Source: Syntrophobotulus glycolicus DSM 8271
GTDB taxonomy: Bacteria > Bacillota > Desulfitobacteriia > Desulfitobacteriales > Syntrophobotulaceae
Reading direction: 5' to 3'
Length of the DNA: 64,000 bases
Assembly (NCBI RefSeq): GCF_000190635.1
Contig: NC_015172.1
Span: 2,294,001-2,358,000, forward strand
Shown: positions 29,129 to 37,886 of the stretch, piece by piece
Position numbering within the stretch: position 1 is the stretch's first letter
Layout of the letters: the number at the start of each line of letters is the position of its first letter
Translations under genes and position numbers: made by a program
The notes under the pieces: generated by a model
What the model was told of the DNA's origin: nothing
The model's input: the letters and a program-made list of their open reading frames with translations, nothing else
The model's database searches: none

Positions 29129-30183
29129 CGTATTGTTCCTCCGCCTAAAACGATATCGTGATCATAAAATACAACTGCTTGCCCGGGCGTAATCGATTTT
29201 TGGGGGATCTCGAAAACAACCTTCATTTTTCCTTCTGCGCGAGGATGTATCACAGCCGGAACGGCCTGGGCATTATAACGGATCTTGACCTGGACCTTCA
29301 TCGGTCCGGTCGGCCCCTCTCCGGATACAAAGTTTAAATCTTCTGCCAGTAAAGCATCCTGAAACAGTTCTTCCATTTTTCCTACCCGAACCGTATTCGA
29401 CTCTGGTTCAATTTTCGTCACATAAACCGGATAACCCATTGCCAAACCCAATCCTTTATGCTGTCCGATCGTATACCGGTATATCCCTTGATGTATACCC
29501 ACAACAGAGCCATCAGCATCGACAAACTTTCCGGGTGTGAGCGGTGATTGCAGATACTCTTCAATAAATTGGGCGTGTGAGTGATCGACAAAACAAATTT
29601 CCTGGCTGTCCTTTTTAAAGGCTACGGGGAGCCCGCCTTCCTGCGCTAATTTCCTGGTCTCTTCTTTTTTGTATGTTCCTAAAGGAAACAGGGTATGCTG
29701 CAGTTGATCCTGTTGAAGATTATATAAAGCATAGCTCTGATCCTTGGTCTGATCCAAACCCTTCCGGAGTTCATACCTTTCTGTCTGCTCATTTCTCCTG
29801 ATCCTGGCATAATGACCGGTTGAGATGTAATCTGCCCCCATAGCAAGCGCTTTCTGTAAAAACAAATCAAATTTCAGGTAACGATTGCAGGCGATACAGG
29901 GATTAGGTGTTCTGCCGGCAAGATATTCCCGGCAGAAGTACCTGATGACCTTTTCTTCAAAATCATCACGAAAATTTAATACATAATGAGGAATACCCAA
30001 TTTCCAGGCAACTCTTCGGGCATCATTAACCGCATCCAGACTGCAGCAGGCCTTTTCTTTATCTTCCGGCTGCGGCCAAATCTGCATTGTCACTCCTACG
30101 ACATCATATCCCTCCCGCTTAAGAAGCAGTGCCGCCACAGAACTGTCCACGCCCCCGCTCATCGCAACAAATACTTTTGCCAT
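29125..30183 (-). CDS. mnmA: tRNA-specific 2-thiouridylase MnmA
   Basis: Makes s2U34 of tRNA-Lys, -Glu and -Gln using ATP and a persulfide donor. The 352-aa protein has the PP-loop AMSGGVDSSVAALLL at the N-terminus, catalytic Cys in NPCIACNR (about 98-105), the second Cys in SQEICFVDH (about 200), and the C-terminal beta-barrels. ATG with GGAGAG. It is upstream of and overlaps tcdA; a cysteine desulfurase gene often found beside mnmA is not present here. Confidence 0.96.
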   Translation of the reverse strand: MAKVFVAMSGGVDSSVAALLLKREGYDVVGVTMQIWPQPEDKEKACCSLDAVNDARRVAWKLGIPHYVLNFRDDFEEKVIRYFCREYLAGRTPNPCIACNRYLKFDLFLQKALAMGADYISTGHYARIRRNEQTERYELRKGLDQTKDQSYALYNLQQDQLQHTLFPLGTYKKEETRKLAQEGGLPVAFKKDSQEICFVDHSHAQFIEEYLQSPLTPGKFVDADGSVVGIHQGIYRYTIGQHKGLGLAMGYPVYVTKIEPESNTVRVGKMEELFQDALLAEDLNFVSGEGPTGPMKVQVKIRYNAQAVPAVIHPRAEGKMKVVFEIPQKSITPGQAVVFYDHDIVLGGGTIR

Positions 30184-30248
30184 CTTAATCTCTCCAGTCT
30201 AACCTCTCACTTATTTTGCTCTTCTCCATACAATAAAGGGGACAGGTG

Positions 30249-31040
30249 TTACATGATTACTCTGCTGAACTGGGTATATATTGTCGCTTTCCCTTCACGA
30301 ACAAAGCCGGCCAGCAGAATATTCAACTCTTCGGCCATCGTAATGGCCAAGTCGGTCGCTGCCGCTCTTGATATGATTGCCGGAATTCCGGCCCTGGCCG
30401 CTTTAATCACCATCTCCGAAGAAATTCTGCCACTGAGAAGCAGGGATTTATCTTGCAGAGAGATCCTATGCAGACAGGAATAGCCGATGATCTTATCCAC
30501 AGCATTGTGCCGGCCTATATCTTCAAATCGGACAATCAGAGAATCTCCTGCCAAGGCCGCATTATGAACTCCCCCGGTCTTCCGAAATATTTCCGCCGCC
30601 TCTTCCATTTCGTGCAAAAGCTCAATTTGCTTGAGCAGTACAACTTCTGGGGAGTTCTCCAAGGGTTTCATTTCTCTGGCATCATTAATAAAATAAAAAT
30701 TTGCGCTTCCTCGCCCGCAGCAGCTTGCCAGGTTCCTCCGTAAAAAGCTTTCTTTCCTCTTCTCCGGCTCCATTTTCAACGCAAATCGGATCAGTCCCTC
30801 TTCTTCCTGACAAATATAATTTTGAATGTCCGAAAAGGAGCCGATCATTCCTTCACTGATCAAAAACCCAACAGCCAGTTCCAAATAGGCATCCGGGGAA
30901 CAAATCATGGTAACCAGCTCAAAATCGTTCACAAACAAGGTCAGCGGACGTTCAACGGCAACCAGATCCGCTGAATCCTCTCTCTTTCCCTTTGCAGATT
31001 TCGCAACAGTGATTTTTTTCAGCATTTTTTCAGACATCAT
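30249..31040 (-). CDS. fdhD: Formate dehydrogenase accessory sulfurtransferase FdhD
   Basis: Transfers sulfur from a cysteine desulfurase to the molybdenum/tungsten-bis-pyranopterin cofactor, activating formate dehydrogenase. The 263-aa protein has the active-site Cys loop LASCCGRGS, the FRKTGGVHNAAL segment, FEDIGRHNAVDKIIGY and a C-terminal AAATDLAI-type signature. Two ATGs one codon apart (31040, 31037) both fit the AAGGGG site. It is divergent from cysE and implies a formate dehydrogenase elsewhere in the genome. Confidence 0.95.
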   Translation of the reverse strand: MMSEKMLKKITVAKSAKGKREDSADLVAVERPLTLFVNDFELVTMICSPDAYLELAVGFLISEGMIGSFSDIQNYICQEEEGLIRFALKMEPEKRKESFLRRNLASCCGRGSANFYFINDAREMKPLENSPEVVLLKQIELLHEMEEAAEIFRKTGGVHNAALAGDSLIVRFEDIGRHNAVDKIIGYSCLHRISLQDKSLLLSGRISSEMVIKAARAGIPAIISRAAATDLAITMAEELNILLAGFVREGKATIYTQFSRVIM

Positions 31041-31115
31041 ATCAGCCCCTTAACTTTTAAAGCCGTAAAACCGTCTCTGACAAGTATAAGGCTATTATTT
31101 GCGAAATAATTTTCC

Positions 31116-31144
31116 TTGTCAACCAGGATTAATTTTAATATAAT
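31116..31144 (+). promoter_or_regulatory. Sigma-A promoter of cysE
   Basis: TTGTCA (31116-31121) and TATAAT (31139-31144) are 17 bp apart. The expected start near 31151 is immediately followed by a 10-bp inverted repeat (31156-31182). Confidence 0.75.
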
Positions 31145-31155
31145 AAAGATTGATC

Positions 31156-31182
31156 TTATTCCGACTATTTTTGTCGGAATAA
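31156..31182 (+). promoter_or_regulatory. 10-bp inverted repeat at the start of the cysE transcript
   Basis: TTATTCCGAC and GTCGGAATAA form a perfect palindrome around a 7-base loop, from about +5 to +31 of the predicted transcript. It is not followed by a T-run, so it is more likely an operator or a 5'-stabilising hairpin than a terminator. Confidence 0.5.
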
Positions 31183-31216
31183 TAAAAATAAATCTGTTTA
31201 GAGTGGAGTTGGCCTA

Positions 31217-31933
31217 ATGAGCTTCCTGAAAAACATTAAAGAAGACATCTCAACCGTATTTGAACGAGACCCCGCTGCTAAAAGCACTGCGGAAATATTG
31301 CTGTGCTATCCGGGTTTGCATGCCATTATTATGCACCGATTTGCGCATTTTTTATATAAGAAAGAACGTTTTCTTGCTGCTCGCTTACTTTCTCATTTCA
31401 GCCGCTTTTTAACCGGTATAGAAATCCACCCCGGTGCCAAAATCGGACATAGGGTTTTTATTGATCACGGTCATGGAACCGTGATCGGAGAAACTACCGA
31501 GATTGGCGATGATGTCACGATTTATCAAGGAGTTACCTTAGGTGGTACCGGTAAGGAAAAAGGCAAACGCCATCCGACCATTGGGAATAACGTGGTCATC
31601 AGTGCCGGGGCCCAGGTTCTCGGAGCCATCTATATTGGGGATAACTCAAAGGTCGGCGCAGGCTCGGTTGTTCTTCAGAATGTGCCGCCCAATTGTACTG
31701 TTGTCGGTATCCCCGGTCGTGTTAAAGTCCGCCGGGATCCTCCACTCCAAGGCCCAGACCTGAACCATCAGATCATCTCCGACCCCGTTGATGAGATTCT
31801 CACGGATATGCAGATTAAGATCAGTAAATTGGAACATTCCATAGAAGACCAAAACTGCCCGCAGGCCTGTCCCAATCCTTGCCCTCTTACAGAACCGGAC
31901 CCGGATGAAAGTCCGAAAAATAAGACTTCCTGA
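31217..31933 (+). CDS. cysE: Serine O-acetyltransferase
   Basis: Makes O-acetylserine, the precursor of cysteine. The 238-aa protein has the N-terminal helical region (1-60) and a left-handed beta-helix acetyltransferase fold with the hexapeptide repeats and catalytic motif [20 protein letters not shown], then [16 protein letters not shown] and VVGIPGRV. It carries an unusually long C-terminal tail with Cys/Pro-rich ending ([14 protein letters not shown]). ATG with GGAG upstream. Divergent from fdhD, with terminator behind. Serine made via serA nearby is its substrate. Confidence 0.95.
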   Translation: MSFLKNIKEDISTVFERDPAAKSTAEILLCYPGLHAIIMHRFAHFLYKKERFLAARLLSHFSRFLTGIEIHPGAKIGHRVFIDHGHGTVIGETTEIGDDVTIYQGVTLGGTGKEKGKRHPTIGNNVVISAGAQVLGAIYIGDNSKVGAGSVVLQNVPPNCTVVGIPGRVKVRRDPPLQGPDLNHQIISDPVDEILTDMQIKISKLEHSIEDQNCPQACPNPCPLTEPDPDESPKNKTS

Positions 31934-31959
31934 TCTGCAACGCTACCGGCAGAATGGCT

Positions 31960-32010
31960 GAAAAAAGAAGCAGGCACCCCAGATGGAGTCGAAATGCCTG
32001 CTTCTTTTTC
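31960..32010. terminator. Bidirectional terminator between cysE and the nitronate monooxygenase-like gene
   Basis: The 10-bp core stem GAAGCAGGCA/TGCCTGCTTC is flanked by A6 on the left and T5 on the right, so it can act on both strands between convergent genes. The loop is 18 bases. Confidence 0.8.
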
Positions 32011-32029
32011 GTGTTTATTTTCTAAAAGA

Positions 32030-32974
32030 TCACATCGCTTCTACTTCTTTAACAAGATCATTGATGATTTTGCCCGCAGGAAGGATTTCATTAATTTCAT
32101 CGATGTATTCCCCTGAAAAGATCAGACCTTCGTCCAAATCTCCCCTTTGGGCATTGTCCAGTGCCTTCATGATGCAGAAAGAATGACTGCACTTTTTTAA
32201 GCAATTCTCACATTTTCCAGGGGAAAGATCTTCTCCCGCCAGCAATTTATCGACAAATACATTACGGATTGCCCTGCCTGGAAGTCCCACCGGACTTTGA
32301 ATGACCACAATATCTTCTCTTTTGGCCTTAAGATAATACTGTTTCAGATTATCCGCTCCGCCCGCCTCTGCACTTGCCGCAAAGCGAATTCCCATTTGAA
32401 CCCCGTCGGCACCCATATCAAAAGCTTCCTTCATTTCCCGGGCATTGACAATTCCACCCGCAGCTACGACCGGGATGGAGAGACTGCGTTTGATCTCAGG
32501 AAAGATCGCTTTCAAGGATTCTAGCGTACCGAGATGCCCACCAGCCTCTTTTCCTTCGACGACAACAGCGCCCGCACCTAACTTTTCGGCCATGATTGCT
32601 CCCTTTGTATTCGAAACAATGGGAACTAACGGAGTACCGGCTTCCCGGCACCACTGGAAAATATCCTTGGAAAAGCCCGCTCCCTGAATCACCAGATCTA
32701 TCCCTTCATCCAAAGCTGTCATCACAGTTTCTTTGAATTTGGATACCGCAAACATAATATTAATACCGATGATACCCTGAGCTTTGATCCGGGCAGCACG
32801 AATCTCTTGTCTGAGTTCATTAAGATCCATTCCTGAAGCCGCAATAACACCGATCCCTCCGGCATTGGCTACAGCCGCGGCCAAGTTCGCAGTGGATAAC
32901 CGCAGCGCCATTCCCCCTTGAATGATAGGGTATTTGGGTAAAAGGTTTCCAATACGCAATTCGGGCAGTTTCAA
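32030..32974 (-). CDS. Nitronate monooxygenase / FabK-like FMN enzyme
   Basis: NPD/FMO TIM-barrel flavoprotein (314 aa). Motifs: IIQGGMALRLS near the N-terminus, GAGFSKDI, EGKEAGGHLG, PVVAAGGIVNAREM and DGVQMGIRFAAS, as in nitronate monooxygenases and enoyl-ACP reductase FabK. Near the C-terminus a Cys set (CENCLKKCSHSFC, residues about 258-270) occurs, which is common in clostridial members of this family and may bind iron-sulfur or zinc. Nitroalkane oxidation versus fatty-acid reduction cannot be told apart here. Start TTG with AGGAGGG upstream. Confidence 0.85.
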   Translation of the reverse strand: MKLPELRIGNLLPKYPIIQGGMALRLSTANLAAAVANAGGIGVIAASGMDLNELRQEIRAARIKAQGIIGINIMFAVSKFKETVMTALDEGIDLVIQGAGFSKDIFQWCREAGTPLVPIVSNTKGAIMAEKLGAGAVVVEGKEAGGHLGTLESLKAIFPEIKRSLSIPVVAAGGIVNAREMKEAFDMGADGVQMGIRFAASAEAGGADNLKQYYLKAKREDIVVIQSPVGLPGRAIRNVFVDKLLAGEDLSPGKCENCLKKCSHSFCIMKALDNAQRGDLDEGLIFSGEYIDEINEILPAGKIINDLVKEVEAM

Positions 32975-33066
32975 AATATAACCCTCCTGATTTTTGACAA
33001 AAACTTACTCCCAACACTTTGATATTCAAAGCAAACTACCATGCAGTATTTAATATTTTACCCTCA

Positions 33067-33201
33067 TTAAGCATGATGTTCAAGTAAAAAAGCTTCAATT
33101 TCCAAAGAATATCGGCGAAACTGAGCAAATAACCTCTTATTTTCATTTACGATAAAAACTTCTTCATAAACAGGTTCAACATTGAAACAAATTGCTGCCA
33201 T
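33067..33201 (-). CDS. Candidate 44-aa small protein in the ku upstream gap
   Basis: Uncharacterised. In the 318-bp gap before ku an open frame from ATG to TAA on the minus strand encodes a well-composed 44-residue peptide (start MAAICFNVEPVYEEVF, end LEIEAFLLEHHA). AGGA lies just before the ATG but is too close for a good ribosome site. Composition looks protein-like (helical C-terminus). The rest of the gap carries the possible ku promoter (33215-33243) and AT-rich sequence where I see nothing else. Confidence 0.35.
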   Translation of the reverse strand: MAAICFNVEPVYEEVFIVNENKRLFAQFRRYSLEIEAFLLEHHA

Positions 33202-33214
33202 GTCCTAATCATAT

Positions 33215-33243
33215 GTATGAAGTTTCGGTTGAAACAAATACTA
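33215..33243 (+). promoter_or_regulatory. Possible sigma-G (forespore) promoter of ku
   Basis: GTATG (33215-33219) and AATACTA (33237-33243), 17 bp apart, resemble the sigma-G consensus gHATR/CATHHTA with one mismatch. Ku of Bacillus is forespore-expressed, which makes the match attractive, but the site is degenerate in AT-rich DNA. Confidence 0.3.
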
Positions 33244-33293
33244 AAATCAATACATTTATATTCCTAACATGATTATACAAGGAGGCTTGCCAA

Positions 33294-34118
33294 ATGCATA
33301 CTGTTTGGAAAGGATCTGTCAGTTTCGGACTTGTCAATATCCCGATAAAAATGTTTGCGGCCACTGAAGAAAAAGACATAAAATTCCGGTATTTGCATAA
33401 AGACTGCCATACTCCTGTCAAATATGATAAAATTTGTCCCACTTGCCGGAAAAGCCTGAAAGAAGAAGACATCGTCAAAGGATATGAGTATGAGTCAGGC
33501 CGTTTCATCATCATTGATGATCATGATTTGGACGCTCTTAGAGCTGAAGCCGGCAGTAAGTCTATTGAGATTCTTGATTTTGTCAATCTCTCCGAAATAG
33601 ATCCGATCTTTTTTGATAAATCCTACTATCTTTCTCCTCCTGATGCCAACAATAAGGCCTATGATCTCCTGCGCAAGGCCATGAGTGATACGGGTAAAAT
33701 CGCCATTGCCAGGATGACGATCAGGAATAAACAAACCCTTGCGGTTTTGCGGGTATTCCAAAATACCCTGGTTTTAGAAACCATTTACTACCCGGATGAG
33801 GTCAGACCGGTTTCCCAGATTCCCGCTCTGCCTGAGAACGCGGAGGTTAATCCTAAAGAATTAGATATCGCAGTGAAACTTATTGAAAATCTTACTGCCA
33901 ATTTTGAACCGCAGAAATATCAAAACAATTATCGCCAAGCCCTCCTTGATCTGATCCAGAAGAAAATAGAAGGAAATGATATTCAAGTTGCACCCGAAGC
34001 TCCCCAAAAAAATGTGATTGATTTAATGGAAGCCCTTCAGGCCAGTCTCAAAGAAACACAACATAAACCTGATCAAAAGCCTTCAAAGTCACCCCGCCGG
34101 AAAACCTCTGTCAGCTGA
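33294..34118 (+). CDS. ku: Ku protein of non-homologous end joining
   Basis: Homodimeric DNA-end-binding ring protein (274 aa). It starts with the family signature MHTVWKGSVSFGLVNIPIKM, has a four-Cys/His-like element (CHTPVKYDKICPTC), then the Ku core (KGYEYESGRFIIID, then IGKIAI-type strand TGKIAIARMTIRNKQTLA, LIENLTANFEP) and a Lys-rich tail (about 245-274). ATG with AAGGAGG upstream. No ligase D gene lies within the window, so the partner must be elsewhere. It stands alone on the plus strand. Confidence 0.95.
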   Translation: MHTVWKGSVSFGLVNIPIKMFAATEEKDIKFRYLHKDCHTPVKYDKICPTCRKSLKEEDIVKGYEYESGRFIIIDDHDLDALRAEAGSKSIEILDFVNLSEIDPIFFDKSYYLSPPDANNKAYDLLRKAMSDTGKIAIARMTIRNKQTLAVLRVFQNTLVLETIYYPDEVRPVSQIPALPENAEVNPKELDIAVKLIENLTANFEPQKYQNNYRQALLDLIQKKIEGNDIQVAPEAPQKNVIDLMEALQASLKETQHKPDQKPSKSPRRKTSVS

Positions 34119-34359
34119 GGCGGAATGTTATGCCCGATCATTACTGATCTTATCCTCCTATCCAAACAGAAATCGAATAAATCTTTCAAAACATTTTCCC
34201 CCAAAATATTCTAATATATGTTAATATGTACTAGATTGTGTTCATCTAAACTCGCATTGATCAAGCTCAGACTCATGCTCCCAATCAGAGTACCCTTTTT
34301 CAACTCACTTTTCACGCTAGCTAATGGCAGGGAAAACGATTTTTGAGAGGCTGATTATA

Positions 34360-34866
34360 TTGCCATGGTGTCCAAAATGCAAAACAGAATACCGTGACGA
34401 GTTTCAAATATGCAGTGACTGTGGCTCTGATTTGGTCGAAGAAGCGGTTAAAGAGGAAGCCCTGCCTTCTGAACCCATTTATCAGGAATGGCTGCTGCTC
34501 GTGAACTGCGCCGACAATTATCAGACCGACATTCTGGAATCCTTTCTTCAACATGAGGGCCTTGAAACATTAAGGAAATATCCGGATATCGGTGATTATA
34601 CCAAAATCTATACGGGCATGTCTTTATCCGGTGCAGATCTTTATGTGAAAAAAGATCAATTTATAGAAGCTCAAGAAATTGTAAAGGACTTAATGCCTCC
34701 CGAAAAAGCCGCTGATTCATTGATCAGTGATCCTTCCGATGCAACTGGAAGCGGACAAGAAAAAGATAAAAATCATGCCCGGCTTTTTGCTATCGTGATT
34801 TTATTTGCCGCTGTTGCCGGGCTTTTTGGCTCGTTCTGGCAAAATTTCAGTCATTGGTTCAGGTAG
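34360..34866 (+). CDS. Zinc-ribbon membrane-anchored protein with DUF2007-like domain
   Basis: Uncharacterised protein of 168 aa. The start PWCPKCKTEYRDEF and CSDCGSDLVEE form a four-Cys zinc ribbon, followed by a DUF2007-type (putative signal-transducing) domain at about 40-110 and a C-terminal membrane helix (about 145-165, IVILFAAVAGLFGS). The true start is probably TTG (34360), preceded by GAGAGG, because members begin directly at MPWCP. It sits on the plus strand between ku and the PEGA-deacetylase gene. Confidence 0.75.
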   Translation: MPWCPKCKTEYRDEFQICSDCGSDLVEEAVKEEALPSEPIYQEWLLLVNCADNYQTDILESFLQHEGLETLRKYPDIGDYTKIYTGMSLSGADLYVKKDQFIEAQEIVKDLMPPEKAADSLISDPSDATGSGQEKDKNHARLFAIVILFAAVAGLFGSFWQNFSHWFR

Positions 34867-34947
34867 TTTTCTTTCCTTCAAACTCTTTTTCTGCCTCTTG
34901 TTCTCAAAAATATCTCTTATATCCTTTTATGAATGGAGAATTGATCA

Positions 34948-36003
34948 ATGGGAAGACAAAAAATAAAAAAAATCACTTTATGCTTGTTATTATTTTCCCT
35001 AACCCTGACCTTAACCGTTTTTCTGGTCTTAAGGTATCCTCAGCCTGTGGCTAATCTCAATAATCAGGATACAGCCCAATCGATTCCTCTTCAAATTGAC
35101 ACAGACCAAATTCATGGCATCCCACTCTATATTGATCATAAATATATCGGGAAATCGCCTCTCTCTACGAAACTGCCTCCGGGTAAATATCGGATTACTG
35201 CCAAGCCAGCCGGCTATGTTGGCTCTGTCCGCTATCTTACGCTTAAGCCCGAAGATCCTGCTGATCAAAAAATTATTCTGCCGGTCGATCAGCATAACTA
35301 TCAGGATTTTCTGGATGAGATCACCCGGCTGGGTTACCAGCCTGTCAGGGTTATGGATTACTATGACCATGTTCCTCTTACGAAGAAAACCATGGTTTTG
35401 AGGCATGATGTCGACGTATCCGCGGCCTATGCCTTAAAATTAGCTGAGATGGAGCATGCCAAAGGAATAAAAAGTACATTTTATTTTCGCTGGAGTACTG
35501 CCGATCCTCAGGTAATCAAAGCTATTCGGGATATGGGGGACGAAGTCGGCTTACATTATGAAACTCTGGCGACTTACGCCCTTGAACACAATCTTCAATC
35601 AGCTCAGGAGATCACTCCGTCCGTAAAAGAACAATTGAGAGAACGCCTGAAATCAGAAATAGCAGAATTCAAGCAGAAATTTGGTGACATCTCTACCGTT
35701 TCCTCCCATGGAGCGGATGAAAACATCAGGCTCGGTGTCTCAAATTATCAGGCTATCATGAAAGGGCAGGATCCTTCCGACTTTGGTGTGATTGGAGAAG
35801 CTTATGGAGAGGTTACGGATCACTTTACTTATATGAGCGATTCCGGCGGGTTCTGGGAACCTTTCCCTTATCCTCAACTTGAGAGTGATCGCGGCCCATT
35901 TTATTTTCTTATCCATCCCATCCATTGGGCCTCAAGTTTTCATTTCATTCATCCTGTGCATGTCTCCTCAAGCTTTAATAAGAATCTTCCTTTACCAAGA
36001 TAA
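34948..36003 (+). CDS. PEGA-domain polysaccharide deacetylase-like protein
   Basis: Predicted surface protein (351 aa). Residues 10-29 form a membrane anchor, residues about 50-102 a PEGA domain (GIPLYIDHKYIGKSPLSTKLP, then KYRITAKPAGY), and about 115-340 a carbohydrate-esterase 4-like domain with LRHDVDVS (151-158), STFYFRW, GDEVGLHYETL and SSHGADENI. The HDVD pair and HYE match metal ligands of deacetylases, though other sites are divergent. The combination PEGA plus deacetylase is unusual; the substrate is unknown, presumably a cell-wall glycan. ATG with GGAG upstream. Confidence 0.75.
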   Translation: MGRQKIKKITLCLLLFSLTLTLTVFLVLRYPQPVANLNNQDTAQSIPLQIDTDQIHGIPLYIDHKYIGKSPLSTKLPPGKYRITAKPAGYVGSVRYLTLKPEDPADQKIILPVDQHNYQDFLDEITRLGYQPVRVMDYYDHVPLTKKTMVLRHDVDVSAAYALKLAEMEHAKGIKSTFYFRWSTADPQVIKAIRDMGDEVGLHYETLATYALEHNLQSAQEITPSVKEQLRERLKSEIAEFKQKFGDISTVSSHGADENIRLGVSNYQAIMKGQDPSDFGVIGEAYGEVTDHFTYMSDSGGFWEPFPYPQLESDRGPFYFLIHPIHWASSFHFIHPVHVSSSFNKNLPLPR

Positions 36004-36053
36004 AGCTGGACCCTGAAATCGATCACTTAGGGGCAAATGGCCCCGGCATATCC

Positions 36054-36896
36054 TTAACCGACACTTCCGTCTCCCGGCAACATTGGTTCGTACATCATCA
36101 TTGCATGATTCTCCGTGATGATCTCGTCGCCTACCGGATTGTTTTCCAAATCGAAAACCCTGCGGCTGATCACATTGTGGCGCAAATAACCTCCCCACCA
36201 TTCCTGGGTGATCAAATGGTCACTTTGATAAACCTCATATGTATGAGTGAAGGGCTGCTCACTCCGCCACTCACCTTCCAGGCATCTTACCCCCACTCTG
36301 ATTTGAAGCTGGTAACTGTATTGGGTTTCATTGGTGATTTGAAGATCGATATAATTGTAGACAACCGTTGCCCCGCTTCCGAAGGGCTGAGTTCTCTCAG
36401 CATCCGGAAATACATCGTGCGTATGGCGCCATCGTTCTTTTACCTGCAAGGGAGTATGTAAGGTCATCCAATAGATCAGATTTGAGAGCTGGCAAAGTCC
36501 TCCTCCTATTCCCGGAACAAATGAGCCGTTATTCAGAACCATTCCTTCTGTGAAGCCCTTGGCCCTGGTCGGCTTTCCTACCAAACGCCAGAAAGAAAAG
36601 GTCTCCCCCGGTTTGAGAACCAGTCCGTTGATTTTCTCCGCGGCCAGCTTCAAGTTGATTACTTTGTTTTCCTGCAGCCACATATCGACATTCCGGAGAG
36701 GACGATATAACGGGGTTTGATGTTCCGCAACCTTGAAGGGAAGCTGACTGGTCTGAAAAGTTGCAGCATAGCAAGCTGATCCGGCAAAATACCATTGAAA
36801 ATAACGACGCCAGCTGAAGAAAAGCTTCCCCATAAACAACCGAAGTTTGGAACGGTTAACCGGCTCTTTCGATGGATATATCGGCTTCATCGCCAA
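36054..36896 (-). CDS. VanW family protein
   Basis: Member of the VanW family (280 aa), sometimes found with vancomycin-resistance operons but also widely alone; molecular function unknown. Diagnostic segments are LKPGETFSFWRLVGKPTRAKG, GFTEGMVLNNGSFVPGIGGGLCQLSN and GSGATVVYNYIDLQI. No signal peptide is obvious and no van genes are present. Start TTG with AAAGGAG nine bases upstream; an ATG two codons on is farther. It is convergent with the deacetylase gene. Confidence 0.88.
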   Translation of the reverse strand: MAMKPIYPSKEPVNRSKLRLFMGKLFFSWRRYFQWYFAGSACYAATFQTSQLPFKVAEHQTPLYRPLRNVDMWLQENKVINLKLAAEKINGLVLKPGETFSFWRLVGKPTRAKGFTEGMVLNNGSFVPGIGGGLCQLSNLIYWMTLHTPLQVKERWRHTHDVFPDAERTQPFGSGATVVYNYIDLQITNETQYSYQLQIRVGVRCLEGEWRSEQPFTHTYEVYQSDHLITQEWWGGYLRHNVISRRVFDLENNPVGDEIITENHAMMMYEPMLPGDGSVG

Positions 36897-36949
36897 GGTT
36901 TTTCACTCCTTTAACGCTGTGGATTCTGCTTCTGGCAATACTTTGTAAA

Positions 36950-37276
36950 TCAATGGCGTGGAGCCCATAACATAATCGTTACTCCTACCAGACAAATTGC
37001 TGCTCCTATCCAATCATAATAATCCGGTGCCTTCTTATCAACGCTCCAGCCCCATAGCACTGCCAGAATAATAAAAACACCTCCATAAGCAGCATATACT
37101 CTGCCGAAATTAGGAAATTTCTGCAATGTCGGTATAATTCCGTAAAGAATTAAAATTACTCCGCCTATAATACCATACCAAAATGGCTTGGCTTCTCTTA
37201 ACCAAAGCCAGACCAAATACCCCCCTCCTATCTCCGCTAAGCCTGCAAGTATGAATAAAATAATCGCATTAAACAT
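36950..37276 (-). CDS. YnfA family small membrane protein (UPF0060)
   Basis: Four-helix membrane protein of 108 aa, of the UPF0060/YnfA family (drug/metabolite-type small transporters, function poorly known). The start [39 protein letters not shown] and [12 protein letters not shown] are characteristic. The ATG at 37276 matches the family N-terminus; GGAGG lies 13 bp upstream, a somewhat long spacing, and an upstream in-frame reading adds a non-conserved 21-residue segment. Confidence 0.85.
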   Translation of the reverse strand: MFNAIILFILAGLAEIGGGYLVWLWLREAKPFWYGIIGGVILILYGIIPTLQKFPNFGRVYAAYGGVFIILAVLWGWSVDKKAPDYYDWIGAAICLVGVTIMLWAPRH

Positions 37277-37370
37277 CAGTAAGACTCTACCTCCAATTTT
37301 ATCTGAGTTTATCCGTGTTCTAGGGCAAACATGGTCCATGATAAATGATTATGTACGGGCAAAGTTATCT

Positions 37371-37835
37371 TTACAAAATTTTTTCCATACAAATAGATTT
37401 TTTCATTCCCTTGTAAGGCCCATAGTTTTCTATAACCGTATAGCCAAGTTGATCATATAATCCCATAGCCTCCACTGAAGGAGCCCCTGATTCCAATACC
37501 AATTTATCAAAACCTTTTTCTTTGGCCCCCTTTTCCAGAAGGCTCATTAATTGCTTTGCCATACCTTTCCCTCGATATCCTTTCTTGACGAAAACCCGTT
37601 TCACTTCGGCGATTCCTTCTTCAAAAAATTTGAAACTAGCACAGCCGACAGGATTATCATTCTCATAGGCCACAATTACATCATGAATATCCTCTAAAAT
37701 ATTATATTGAAGATACTCTATCCGGTTTTCTTCTCCTCCCACCAGCTCATTAAGGAAAACATCCAGCAACTGGGAGAGATTAATAAAATCTTGATGACTG
37801 CCATCTGTATAGGCGAATTTTATTTTCTTTTCCAA
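37371..37835 (-). CDS. GNAT family N-acetyltransferase
   Basis: Acetyl-CoA-dependent acetyltransferase of unknown substrate (154 aa). The CoA-binding motif is VFVKKGYRGKGMAKQLM (about 85-102), followed by KLVLESGAPSVEAMGLYDQLGY, typical of the family. The start is TTG with GGGGGAG about 12 bp upstream, which leaves the initiation choice somewhat open. It is close to ynfA but no operon is certain. Confidence 0.85.
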   Translation of the reverse strand: MEKKIKFAYTDGSHQDFINLSQLLDVFLNELVGGEENRIEYLQYNILEDIHDVIVAYENDNPVGCASFKFFEEGIAEVKRVFVKKGYRGKGMAKQLMSLLEKGAKEKGFDKLVLESGAPSVEAMGLYDQLGYTVIENYGPYKGMKKSICMEKIL

Positions 37836-37886
37836 ATTTTATCGGCTCCCCCGGTTTAGATTATGATTCCCAGATACGATTTTCAT

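Noticed and set aside
33294-34118. LigD partner of Ku
   Set aside because: Neither side of ku shows a ligase or polymerase domain; the neighbours are a zinc-ribbon protein and a nitronate monooxygenase-like gene.
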